A stretch of 6,297 nucleotides of DNA from Candidatus Bathyarchaeota archaeon (GTDB lineage: Archaea; Thermoproteota; Bathyarchaeia; RBG-16-48-13; GCA-020355125), in NCBI GenBank assembly GCA_030617005.1, contig JAUWWH010000057.1:1-6297 (forward strand), in the 5' to 3' direction. This document shows positions 1-6,297 of the stretch, piece after piece (position 1 is the first letter of the stretch; each line of letters begins with the position of its first letter). The notes beneath the pieces are model-generated. The model saw only the letters and a list, made by a program, of their open reading frames with translations. It ran no database searches and was not told where the DNA came from. The position numbers and the translations under genes are program-made.

Positions 1-999
1 ACTATGTTGAGAGAAGTTGGAAACGCAGTTAGGAAATTAAAGATTCTTAAAGATGATTCCCGACGCTTGGCCATAGATACCGTTACTGAGTTGGGAAAAA
101 AAAGTGGGGATCCAAGCCCTAGAATCGATCATTTACTTGAATACTTCACCGTTATGCCAAAAAATCTTGACCCCTTGGGTTTTGTTCCTAAGCTTGAACA
201 TCTAATCGATGTTAGAGATCTTCGCTTTAAAAACGAGATTAAAGTAATTGCTCCTGAAGCAGATAAGGTTCAAAGTAGTAACATTGAAGGTGTCTTAGAA
301 GTAGCTTTAGGTTTGAATAGTATATACAAGATTGTTAATCATTTCTACTTACTTGGCAAGAAGACTATGAATCTATATGTAATAATGCAGGTTCAGATGC
401 AACTTTCTATGATTATTCGAACGGCTGAAGCTTATTCTCTTGCTGGAAAAGCCTTTGCTGAGGGTCAACCTATAGGCGATGGTGCTGGAGCATTAGTTGC
501 AGCGCGGATGATGCATGGAAACGAGAATAAAGAAGTCGCAAAGAACATTCTTGCTTCACAGATAGAGATTGAGGGAAGAAAAGTCTTTGTGATAAAGGTT
601 GAGGGTCCCGGTGCTAACATCGGCAAATACGGGGTGGCTATTAAACGGTTTATTGAGGAGAACGATGGTAGAATTGCGATGGTTATTATGGTAGATGCTG
701 CTGGTAAATTGGAAGGGGAGATAAGCGGTTCAACAGCGGAGGGCACAGGTTCAGTTATCGGTGGACTCGGTGTTGACGCGTTTATTATTGAAGAAGCAGC
801 ATTAAAGTATAAAATTCCAGTGAATGGTGTGGCCATTAAACAATCCATGGAAGAGAGTGTAGCTCCCATGACTAAGGCAATCTCTGATGGAGTAAATGTG
901 GCAATTGCGAGAGTGAAGCGAATTATTCACGAAGAAACAAAAGAAGGCGATGTTGTTATACTCGTTGGAGTTGGGAATACAGTTGGGATCGGGCAGTAA
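1..999 (+). CDS. DUF1512 family protein, 5'-partial
   Basis: The reading frame is open from base 1 and ends at TAA 997-999. The first in-frame ATG is base 4, giving 331 residues, but family members as I remember them carry an N-terminal membrane helix just before the 'MLREV' segment. The true start is therefore probably upstream of the window and the gene is cut at its 5' end. The visible part begins with a charged helical region (residues 1-40 from the ATG), followed by a mainly helical middle (about 90-150). A glycine-rich alternating beta/alpha C-terminal half contains GQPIGDGAG (154-162), EGPGANIGKYG (200-210), EGTGSVIGGLGVD (246-258) and the terminal GVGNTVGIGQ (322-331). These match the conserved blocks of DUF1512 (PF07431), an archaeal family of unknown function. 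The glycine loops between predicted strands suggest ligand or nucleotide binding, which is only inference. It overlaps the next gene, so the two are probably co-transcribed. Confidence 0.85.
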   Translation, partial: TMLREVGNAVRKLKILKDDSRRLAIDTVTELGKKSGDPSPRIDHLLEYFTVMPKNLDPLGFVPKLEHLIDVRDLRFKNEIKVIAPEADKVQSSNIEGVLEVALGLNSIYKIVNHFYLLGKKTMNLYVIMQVQMQLSMIIRTAEAYSLAGKAFAEGQPIGDGAGALVAARMMHGNENKEVAKNILASQIEIEGRKVFVIKVEGPGANIGKYGVAIKRFIEENDGRIAMVIMVDAAGKLEGEISGSTAEGTGSVIGGLGVDAFIIEEAALKYKIPVNGVAIKQSMEESVAPMTKAISDGVNVAIARVKRIIHEETKEGDVVILVGVGNTVGIGQ

Positions 1000-1393
1000 T
1001 CAAAAAACAAAAACATCCAAGGACATTTTTTCTTCAACGTTAGTTTATTACATATTCCTTGCGGGAATGTTTATTATCGGCGTATATTTTCTTTATGATG
1101 CTCTTCAAGCATACACTGCAGGGGACATCGAAGGTGCAGGCTTATCTTCTATACTAGGAATAATTGGCATTGGCATGTCCATCTATATGTTAAATATGTT
1201 AAGAAAACGTATCTCAACTCAAAAGATCCCTAAGAAAGTCGTGACAACCATCGAATGTAAAAAATGTAGTTTAAAGAAGATTAGGACCTTTATGAAGGGG
1301 GATTACGTGCTAAAGGATGTTGAAAACTGTGGAAAATGTGATGAGCCTATGTTAATAACAGCCATATATACTGAAAAGACGGATAAATCATAA
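950..1393 (+). CDS. Small membrane protein with C-terminal zinc ribbon
   Basis: Unrecognised gene of 147 codons if the ATG at 950 is used. Residues about 31-49 and 63-84 are strongly hydrophobic and read as two transmembrane helices joined by a short acidic loop (AGDIEGAG). A basic stretch follows (RKR at 85-87, KK at 95-96), then a ribbon with C103-x2-C106 and C127-x2-C130, a typical four-cysteine zinc site. The positive-inside rule places the ribbon in the cytosol, which is inference. The ATG overlaps the DUF1512 gene by 50 bases and lacks a convincing ribosome site. TTG 983, preceded by GGAG at 967-970, is an alternative that shortens the protein to 136 residues, cuts the overlap to 17 bases and leaves both helices intact. 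The overlap implies co-expression with, and perhaps function beside, the DUF1512 protein, which is probably also membrane-anchored. The 3' end overlaps the convergent map gene by 6 bases. The gene is convincing, its role unknown. Confidence 0.75.
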   Translation: MLLYSLELGIQLGSGSNQKTKTSKDIFSSTLVYYIFLAGMFIIGVYFLYDALQAYTAGDIEGAGLSSILGIIGIGMSIYMLNMLRKRISTQKIPKKVVTTIECKKCSLKKIRTFMKGDYVLKDVENCGKCDEPMLITAIYTEKTDKS

Positions 1394-2305
1394 AGTAGTT
1401 ACAAGGCATCCATTTTTCGTTACGATAACTGTATGTTCAGCTTGAGCGACAATGTTCCCGCTTATCTCTGCTAGTACAGGGTAACCAGTAAGGCTTTTTT
1501 TGGCTAATACTTCAGAGAAAGCTTTTTCCATCCTTTCATCAGGAAACGCAAAATGCGCATCTAATTCATTTAACCACCTTTTTGAGAATGGCAAAGAATT
1601 AAACCGTTTCTTTATTAATTCCTGGAGTTTATCTGCATCCTTATTCAAATTGCGGTGTGCTTTATGGAAGCGATATATATCGGTTCTCTTCAAACCTGTG
1701 ACTTCTCCCACACCGGATCTTAACGTTAGGAAAGGTTCTATAGCGAAAACCTCCCCTTCTCTAATCTTTGAAAGACCCAATGTTGATACATTCGGAATAG
1801 ATTTACCTGTGTGGAGAACATATCTAGTCATTTGATGACCGCTCAGATTCCAAATAGGTTTAAAGCCATACCGCTCTATTGTCTTTTGAATAATACTTCC
1901 TATCTGACTGTTTTTAACTCCAGGTTTAACTGCTTTAATTGCCTGTTTTAACGCCTCATTGATTGCATAGACCATTCCATCATACTGATGGTTTAAACAG
2001 ACTGTTGTAGCAGTATCTGCTATATATCCATTCACATGAACCCCTAAATCAATCTTCACTACAGCATCCCACGGTACCACCGTCTCGTCGTTGATTGACG
2101 GAGAGTAGTGAGCTGCTACATCGTTTACACATATGTTACACGGAAAAGCAAGTTTTCCCCCTTTCTCCTTAATTTTATTCTCAACCCAGCTACATATTTC
2201 GAGTAGGGACACATCTTCCTTTACGAGAGGCCTCACCTTATCTCGTACTTCTGATGCTATCCGCCCTGCTTTTATGTAGCACTTTATAATATCTTTCGAT
2301 AACAA
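1388..2305 (-). CDS. map: Methionine aminopeptidase, type II (archaeal)
   Basis: Removes the initiator methionine from nascent proteins in the cytosol; a two-metal peptidase of family M24A. The 305 residues match the usual archaeal length of about 295. All five metal ligands of the fold are visible: D86 (KIDLG), D97 (IADTATT), H157 (SGHQM), E190 (IEPF) and E290 (AEHTV). The catalytic or substrate-binding histidines H66 (AAHYSP) and H165 (LHTG) are also present. Residues about 193-270 form the insertion that defines type II enzymes. The start is TTG (2303-2305): an in-frame stop lies five codons upstream and the next in-frame Met is residue 111, inside the fold. GTGA lies about 12 bases upstream as a weak ribosome site. 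An unusual point is C56 and C59 in 'FPCNICVN', where relatives usually have a small residue and Ser. It is divergent from coaD and convergent with the zinc-ribbon gene. Confidence 0.96.
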   Translation of the reverse strand: MLSKDIIKCYIKAGRIASEVRDKVRPLVKEDVSLLEICSWVENKIKEKGGKLAFPCNICVNDVAAHYSPSINDETVVPWDAVVKIDLGVHVNGYIADTATTVCLNHQYDGMVYAINEALKQAIKAVKPGVKNSQIGSIIQKTIERYGFKPIWNLSGHQMTRYVLHTGKSIPNVSTLGLSKIREGEVFAIEPFLTLRSGVGEVTGLKRTDIYRFHKAHRNLNKDADKLQELIKKRFNSLPFSKRWLNELDAHFAFPDERMEKAFSEVLAKKSLTGYPVLAEISGNIVAQAEHTVIVTKNGCLVTTL

Positions 2306-2349
2306 AGCTCTTATCTCTCACATTTTATTTCCTATAACAGAGTTGTTAC

Positions 2350-2362
2350 ATATTTAATAAAA
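2350..2362. promoter_or_regulatory. Shared TATA-like element between map and coaD
   Basis: An AT-only run (ATATTTAATAAAA on the plus strand, TTTTATTAAATAT on the minus) sits in the 60-base spacer between the divergent genes and resembles an archaeal TATA box in both directions. With the usual distance of about 26-27 bases from box centre to transcription start, the rightward start falls near 2382, almost on the in-frame TTG at 2381, and the leftward start near 2329, leaving a leader of about 24 bases for map. Prediction from sequence only; no clear BRE was picked out. Confidence 0.4.
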
Positions 2363-2365
2363 GGT

Positions 2366-2872
2366 TTGGATGTAAACTCTTTGCATCGAAAGAAATATAG
2401 AAAGGTAGCTGTTGGAGGTACCTTCGATAAATTCCATAAAGGTCATGAGAAACTAATTGACAAAGCTTTTGAGCTTGGTGAATTTGTTCTAATAGGTTTA
2501 ACCACCGCTAAAATGCTCAAGAGTCACACTAAACTTTTTCCTATAGCTAGTTATAGCACTCGAAAAAAAGCATTAATAAACTACTTGAAAAATAAAGGCG
2601 TTAAGAGTGTCTATCAGATAATTCCTCTTGATAACCCCTTTGGGATTACTTTAAGTGATGAGAAAATAGAAGCCCTTGTGGTTAGCCATGAAACCAGTAG
2701 TAGAGTGAAAGAGATCAATACTCTTCGAGGAGAGCAAGGATTAAAACCTATAATACTAATCGTTATTGAGATGGTTCTCTCTGAGGATGACGTTCCCATC
2801 TCAACAACTAGAATTAAGCGAGGGGAGATAGATCGAGATGGGCAAGTACTTTTATCTACAAAACCCAAATGA
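2366..2872 (+). CDS. coaD: Phosphopantetheine adenylyltransferase, archaeal type
   Basis: Transfers AMP from ATP to 4'-phosphopantetheine to give dephospho-CoA, the penultimate step of coenzyme A synthesis, in the cytosol. It is a nucleotidyltransferase of the HIGH superfamily: GGTFDKFHKGH (17-27) carries the HxGH ATP motif at H24-H27, and ISTTRIKRGEID (145-156) matches the C-terminal ISSTRI-type motif. At 168 residues it is near full family length, and the GGTF opening and lack of bacterial features fit the archaeal/eukaryotic PPAT group (COG1019), not bacterial CoaD. Residues 105-110 read VVSHET where relatives, as I recall, have VVSPET. The start is uncertain: TTG 2366 has AAGG only one base upstream, too close to act, while TTG 2381 gives a 163-residue protein that still precedes the conserved YRKVAVGGTF block and falls at the predicted transcription start, suggesting a leaderless message. 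Transcribed away from map. Confidence 0.92.
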   Translation: MDVNSLHRKKYRKVAVGGTFDKFHKGHEKLIDKAFELGEFVLIGLTTAKMLKSHTKLFPIASYSTRKKALINYLKNKGVKSVYQIIPLDNPFGITLSDEKIEALVVSHETSSRVKEINTLRGEQGLKPIILIVIEMVLSEDDVPISTTRIKRGEIDRDGQVLLSTKPK

Positions 2873-3082
2873 GGGATATTTCTAGCTTAAAAATTCCATT
2901 TCTCACTTCATAAATTTATAGCTCTTATAGTTTATCTTACTCCGTAAAATAAGGTTAGGTTTGAAATAACTTTGTCAATATGTAGTCCTCTATTCTATCA
3001 CAAGAAAAAAATTGTACGATAGTTGAGGAAATACCTGTTTATCACTTCTAAATTAATATTAAATTCAAAACATTTTTCGGGG

Positions 3083-3096
3083 GAAAACCTATATTA
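3083..3096 (+). promoter_or_regulatory. Candidate BRE/TATA promoter of pheST
   Basis: GAAAAC followed by CTATATTA resembles an archaeal BRE plus TATA box. The box centre near 3093 predicts transcription starting around 3119-3120, giving a leader of about 24 bases that includes the ribosome site at 3128-3135. The AT palindrome at 3053-3062 is an alternative box with a start near 3084. Prediction from spacing and composition only. Confidence 0.35.
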
Positions 3097-3127
3097 GAAA
3101 TATGTTTGATGATAAAAGAAGTAAAAT

Positions 3128-3135
3128 GAAGGAAG
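3128..3135 (+). promoter_or_regulatory. Ribosome binding site of pheS
   Basis: GAAGGAAG lies 7 bases before TTG 3143, a normal Shine-Dalgarno distance. It supports TTG as the pheS start; no in-frame ATG exists near this point. Confidence 0.55.
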
Positions 3136-3142
3136 AAGTACT

Positions 3143-4657
3143 TTGTCTGAATTACATCAATTGGAGAAAAGTTTGCTCCTTGCTCTTAAGGATGGAAAAA
3201 AAACTAGACTAAGTAAGCTTTTAAAGAAGACTAAGTTACCTTACGCATCTATAGCTAGAGCATCAGTATGGCTCTCCTCTAAGGGCTACGTCAAACTTGA
3301 GGATGTTAAAAGATCATTTATCCAGCTTGATTCTGATGGAAAAAAAATCCTTAAAAAGGGACTGCCTGAAAGAATTTTAGTTGAAGCTGTCCTTAAACAT
3401 GGAGGCCGTACTCTCCTTGATATTGTTCCAACCCTGACGGAGATGCGTAAGGATGAGATAAACATCGCGTTAGGTTGGGGGCGGAGGAAGGGATGGCTAA
3501 TTTTCTCTCGTGAAAATGGCAAGATGTTTATCATCATTAAAGAAAAACCAAAGAAAGGAATAGATGAACAACTAATTGAGCAGCTCTCCAAAGGATCAAT
3601 GACTCTTGACAGTTTAACCTCTCAACAGCTTTTGGGTTTAAACGTTTTGATGAAACGACCCAAAATTATTTGTCAGACTGAAGACGTTGATCGCTTTATA
3701 ACTTTGACTAAAGTTGGGCGCACAATCGCGAAACAAGTTAAGGAAGTTGGTGAGGAGATAAGTCAACTTACTCCAGAATTGATTAAATCAGGTAAATGGC
3801 GTGAGATAAGGTTTAGAAAATATGATATCAAAGCGCCTGTTGCAAAGATCTGGGCAGGAAAGAAGCAGCCATATCTTCGGTTTTTAGATGATATGAAGCA
3901 GAAACTGGTTTCACTCGGTTTCATAGAGATGGTGGGATCTACCGTTGAGTTCATGTTCTTCAATTGTGACGCACTCTACATGCCCCAAGATCATCCGGCT
4001 AGAGAGATTCATGATATCTACTATCTCAAATCACCATCTTATGGGAATCTCTCCTCCTATACCACCCTAATTAATAATGTTAAAGCAACTCATGAAAATG
4101 GTTGGAAGACGAATTCTAAGGGATGGGGGTATCCCTTTTCTTTAGAAGCAACTAGACGCCTTATTCTCAGAAGTCAGGGAACAGCTCTAAGTGCAAGGAT
4201 GCTCGTTGATGAGAGATTAGAGATTCCTGGGAAGTATTTTTCTATAGCGCGATGTTATCGCCCAGACGTTATTGATAGAACGCATCTTACAGAGTTTAAT
4301 CACGTTGAAGGAATTGTATTGGGGGCTGATTTAACTTTTAAAGATTTACTGGGTATCCTAAAGATGTTTGCTCTCGAAACAGCAGGTGCCGATAAGGTTA
4401 GATTTAAACCAGATTACTTCCCCTTTACTGAACCCAGTGTTGAACTTTCAGCATATAAGGCCGATTCTGGATGGCTTGAGTTCGGTGGAGCGGGGATGTT
4501 CAGACCAGAGGTGACCCTACCTTTAGGAATAAATGTTCCTGTAATAGCATGGGGATTAGGGATTGACAGAATCTTTATGATGAAGGCTGGAATACGCGAT
4601 ATACGAGACATATTTTCCCGTGATCTTAATTGGCTTAGGCGTCAAAGGGTGATTTAA
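3143..4657 (+). CDS. pheS: Phenylalanyl-tRNA synthetase alpha chain
   Basis: Catalytic chain of the (alpha-beta)2 enzyme that charges tRNA-Phe in the cytosol. The 504 residues have the archaeal/eukaryotic layout: winged-helix-like modules at about 1-65, 75-135 and 140-205 (tRNA-contact region), then the class II core from about 225. Motif 1 region: NCDALYMPQDHPARE (274-288). Motif 2: FSIARCYRPDVIDRTH (366-381). Motif 3: AWGLGIDR (469-476). The Phe pocket keeps F426 and F428 (YFPFTEP) and A469. Two amino-acid-contact positions differ from the bacterial enzyme: LRSQGT has Q345 where Thermus has His178, and EFNHVEG has H387 where it has Gln218; E389 (Glu220) is kept. The TTG start is backed by GAAGGAAG seven bases upstream, and the resulting N-terminus (SELHQLE) begins at the expected place. 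It is followed after one base by pheT, so the two form an operon. Confidence 0.97.
   Translation: MSELHQLEKSLLLALKDGKKTRLSKLLKKTKLPYASIARASVWLSSKGYVKLEDVKRSFIQLDSDGKKILKKGLPERILVEAVLKHGGRTLLDIVPTLTEMRKDEINIALGWGRRKGWLIFSRENGKMFIIIKEKPKKGIDEQLIEQLSKGSMTLDSLTSQQLLGLNVLMKRPKIICQTEDVDRFITLTKVGRTIAKQVKEVGEEISQLTPELIKSGKWREIRFRKYDIKAPVAKIWAGKKQPYLRFLDDMKQKLVSLGFIEMVGSTVEFMFFNCDALYMPQDHPAREIHDIYYLKSPSYGNLSSYTTLINNVKATHENGWKTNSKGWGYPFSLEATRRLILRSQGTALSARMLVDERLEIPGKYFSIARCYRPDVIDRTHLTEFNHVEGIVLGADLTFKDLLGILKMFALETAGADKVRFKPDYFPFTEPSVELSAYKADSGWLEFGGAGMFRPEVTLPLGINVPVIAWGLGIDRIFMMKAGIRDIRDIFSRDLNWLRRQRVI
4647..4653 (+). promoter_or_regulatory. Ribosome binding site of pheT
   Basis: GGGTGAT, inside the last codons of pheS, pairs with the archaeal 16S 3' end (anti-SD core ATCACC) and lies 5 bases before TTG 4659. 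It fixes the unusual pheT start and indicates translational coupling with pheS. Confidence 0.75.
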
Positions 4658-4658
4658 A

Positions 4659-6297
4659 TTGCCAACTATAGTTGTTCTCTTCAATGATATGCAACGCTTA
4701 GTAGGTGCTCAACTTCCTCAAGACATCGATGATCTAAATGAACTCCTTTCCTTCGTTAAAGGTGAAGTTGAATCTATTGAAGGTGATGAGCTCTCCATAG
4801 AAATTAAAGATGGGAATCGACCAGATTTATGGACTGTTGAAGGCTTAGCTCGAGAGTTAAGGGGAGCTTTAGGGATTGAAGATGGTTTAAAAGAATATGC
4901 TATCGAGACCTATTCCGGAGTGGAGATTCTAGTTGATTCTAGATTAAAGGATATCCGACCATACATTGCGTGTTCTGTTATTACGAATGTTCAACTTACT
5001 TCTGAAGCCGTACGAGAACTTATGCGCCTCCAAGATAAACTCGATTTAACATACGGAAGGAAGAGAACTCGTACTTCTATAGGGCTTTATAATTACGATT
5101 TGATTACACCCCCTGTTCATTACAGTGTTGCAAAACCTCATGAGATTAGCTTTGTACCTTTAGGGGCTGTTAAAGAGTCAAGCTTACAGGAGATTATCGA
5201 TACACACCCCAAGGGTTTAGAATATGGCTACATTTTGAGAGAAAAAAAACATTGGCCTATTTTACTCGATGCCAAGAATAAAATTCTCTCTTTCCCCCCT
5301 ATAATCAACTCTAACGATTTGGGAAGAATCACTGAAGGAGTAAGAGACATCTTTGTTGAGGTAACAGGGACAGGGTATCAGACAGTTCTGAACACGCTGA
5401 TGATCGTTACGTTGTCTCTTGCTGACAGAGGAGAAAAAATCCTCTCAACAAGAATTCACTATCCATATGATGAGATAACACTGGATGAAACACCGAAACT
5501 TAAAACCACTAATATGATGTTGAATGTCAGCTACGTTAATCAAATCCTTGGTTTAAATCTTAATGTACAAAGCATTATTAACCTCTTAAAGAAATCCCGG
5601 TTTGACGCTTATCAAACTGATCGATATACCATAACTTTGACGATTCCCTGTTACCGTCTTGATGTTATGCATCCCATCGACATTGTTGAAGATATCGCAA
5701 TCAAATATGGGTACAATAACATTGAACCACAATGGCCTAAGTTGAACACCTTTGGTAGATTGAGTAACCTTAACGTTGAGTCTAATCTTGCAAGGGACAT
5801 CATGGTTGGTCTCGGCTTTCAAGAAGTGCTAAGCTTTTCCATGAGTAATAAATCTAAACTCTACAAAAAGATGAATCTTAAAGATAGAAGGGTTGTTGAG
5901 ATCGCCAATCCGATGACTTTAAATTATAACTGTCTACGGGATTGGCTTATCCCAAGCTTGATGGAGTTTTTAAGTAAAAACTCTTCTGTTGAATATCCAC
6001 AGAGAATATTTGAAATTGGTAAATGTTATTTCCTTGATAAAAACAAACCAACGGGTGTGAGAGAGGGAACTAATCTTGCCTGTTTATGTATTCACTCAAA
6101 AGCGAATTTTAGTGAGATGAAGACTGTTTTAGATGCCTTCTTTTTGAATATGGGGAATATGTATAAACTCAGGGAAGACGTCTTTAACTGCTTCATAGAC
6201 GGTCGAGCTGGAGCAATTCTTGTAGATAAAGTAAATGTTGGATTTATCGGTGAATTAAATCCAGAGGTTCTTGAGGCGTGGAAGCTGGAAAATCCCG
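4659..6297 (+). CDS. pheT: Phenylalanyl-tRNA synthetase beta chain, 3'-partial
   Basis: Second chain of phenylalanyl-tRNA synthetase; it holds the editing site that hydrolyses mischarged Tyr-tRNA-Phe and supports the active site of PheS. The frame is open for 546 codons to the window edge with no stop or frameshift. The last visible residues (NPEVLEAWKLENP) belong to the usual C-terminal block, so probably only some 10-30 residues are missing. Order: N-terminal domain (about 1-85), B3/B4 editing domain (about 95-270, with GRKR 133-136 and FPPIINS 212-218), B5 domain (about 283-357, with R333, D335, D341, E344, D345 in the RxD...DIVED motif), then the catalytic-like domain with GLGFQEV and FEIGKCY. 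Length and layout are archaeal/eukaryotic; the bacterial tRNA-binding and anticodon-binding extensions are absent. Editing positions L202, S211, R223 and T236 match those I recall for Pyrococcus horikoshii, but D234 is Glu. The TTG start is one base after the pheS stop, with a strong GGGTGAT site. Confidence 0.96.
   Translation, partial: MPTIVVLFNDMQRLVGAQLPQDIDDLNELLSFVKGEVESIEGDELSIEIKDGNRPDLWTVEGLARELRGALGIEDGLKEYAIETYSGVEILVDSRLKDIRPYIACSVITNVQLTSEAVRELMRLQDKLDLTYGRKRTRTSIGLYNYDLITPPVHYSVAKPHEISFVPLGAVKESSLQEIIDTHPKGLEYGYILREKKHWPILLDAKNKILSFPPIINSNDLGRITEGVRDIFVEVTGTGYQTVLNTLMIVTLSLADRGEKILSTRIHYPYDEITLDETPKLKTTNMMLNVSYVNQILGLNLNVQSIINLLKKSRFDAYQTDRYTITLTIPCYRLDVMHPIDIVEDIAIKYGYNNIEPQWPKLNTFGRLSNLNVESNLARDIMVGLGFQEVLSFSMSNKSKLYKKMNLKDRRVVEIANPMTLNYNCLRDWLIPSLMEFLSKNSSVEYPQRIFEIGKCYFLDKNKPTGVREGTNLACLCIHSKANFSEMKTVLDAFFLNMGNMYKLREDVFNCFIDGRAGAILVDKVNVGFIGELNPEVLEAWKLENP

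Larger units (their letters stand above)
2873..3142. other. Intergenic spacer without a supported gene
   Basis: This 270-base AT-rich spacer separates coaD from pheS. I see no credible ORF or tRNA. It contains a 10-base palindrome ATAAATTTAT (2910-2919), a tandem TTATAG pair with 9-base period (2916-2921 and 2925-2930), a second palindrome TTAATATTAA (3053-3062), and a short hairpin TTTTC-GGGG-GAAAA (3074-3087). It ends in the probable pheS promoter and ribosome site. No strong oligo-T terminator for coaD stands out. Confidence 0.6.

Noticed and set aside
465..869. 134-codon minus-strand ORF inside the DUF1512 gene
   Set aside because: Ser/Pro/Ile-rich composition is typical of the reverse complement of a glycine- and alanine-rich gene; no supporting signal.
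1500..1835. 111-codon plus-strand ORF inside map
   Set aside because: It lies wholly opposite map, whose metal ligands and motifs are intact; the product has no recognisable pattern.
2873..3142. Possible tRNA or riboswitch in the coaD-pheS spacer
   Set aside because: No cloverleaf, no TTCGA-type T-loop and no extended GC-rich pairing; the only hairpin has a 5-base stem.
3102..3212. 36-codon ORF starting at ATG 3102, overlapping the start of pheS
   Set aside because: It runs out of frame into pheS, has no ribosome site of its own and shows no domain-like composition; the pheS reading is clearly the real one.
5586..5822. 78-codon minus-strand ORF inside pheT
   Set aside because: It is opposite the conserved B5 domain and following catalytic-like region of PheT, so it is a shadow.
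4659..6297. Possible frameshift or early stop in pheT
   Set aside because: Reading the frame codon by codon shows no stop, and family motifs continue in one frame to the window edge; the gene is only cut by the edge.
1..6297. CRISPR array, mobile element, toxin-antitoxin or defence genes
   Set aside because: No regularly spaced repeats, transposase, integrase or terminal inverted repeats, and every coding region is accounted for by the listed genes.

Overview
The window is a compact, AT-rich stretch of an archaeal chromosome, and everything in it looks like housekeeping. The archaeal assignment rests on a DUF1512-family protein (known to me only from Archaea), a type II methionine aminopeptidase of the short archaeal form, an archaeal/eukaryotic-type phosphopantetheine adenylyltransferase, and PheS/PheT of the archaeal/eukaryotic kind. 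One Shine-Dalgarno site (4647-4653) is a near-perfect archaeal GGTGAT type. The phylum cannot be read safely from the sequence; an uncultured TACK-type or deep euryarchaeal lineage is a guess.

Layout. Bases 1-1393 (+) hold a two-gene unit: the 3' part of a DUF1512 gene (its start lies beyond the window) and an overlapping gene for a small two-helix membrane protein with a cytosolic-looking CxxC...CxxC zinc ribbon. This unit converges on map (1388-2305, -), the 3' ends overlapping by 6 bases. A 60-base spacer (2306-2365) separates map from the divergently read coaD (2366-2872, +) and carries one AT-rich element that can serve as a TATA box in both directions. A 270-base spacer (2873-3142) follows with no supported gene; it carries AT palindromes, a small C/G-tipped hairpin and the probable pheS promoter. 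pheS (3143-4657, +) and pheT (4659 to beyond the right edge, +) form a tight operon with a 1-base gap.

Functional picture. PheS and PheT make the two chains of phenylalanyl-tRNA synthetase; Map removes the initiator methionine from new proteins; CoaD makes dephospho-CoA. The DUF1512/zinc-ribbon pair is of unknown function. Four consecutive genes (map, coaD, pheS, pheT) appear to start with TTG.

I see no mobile element, CRISPR array, tRNA, rRNA or phage gene. No undescribed multi-gene system is evident. The points most worth a second look are substitutions in the PheS phenylalanine-binding site (Gln345/His387 where the bacterial enzyme has His/Gln), a D-to-E change at an editing-site position of PheT, the TTG starts, and the uncharacterised DUF1512/zinc-ribbon pair.
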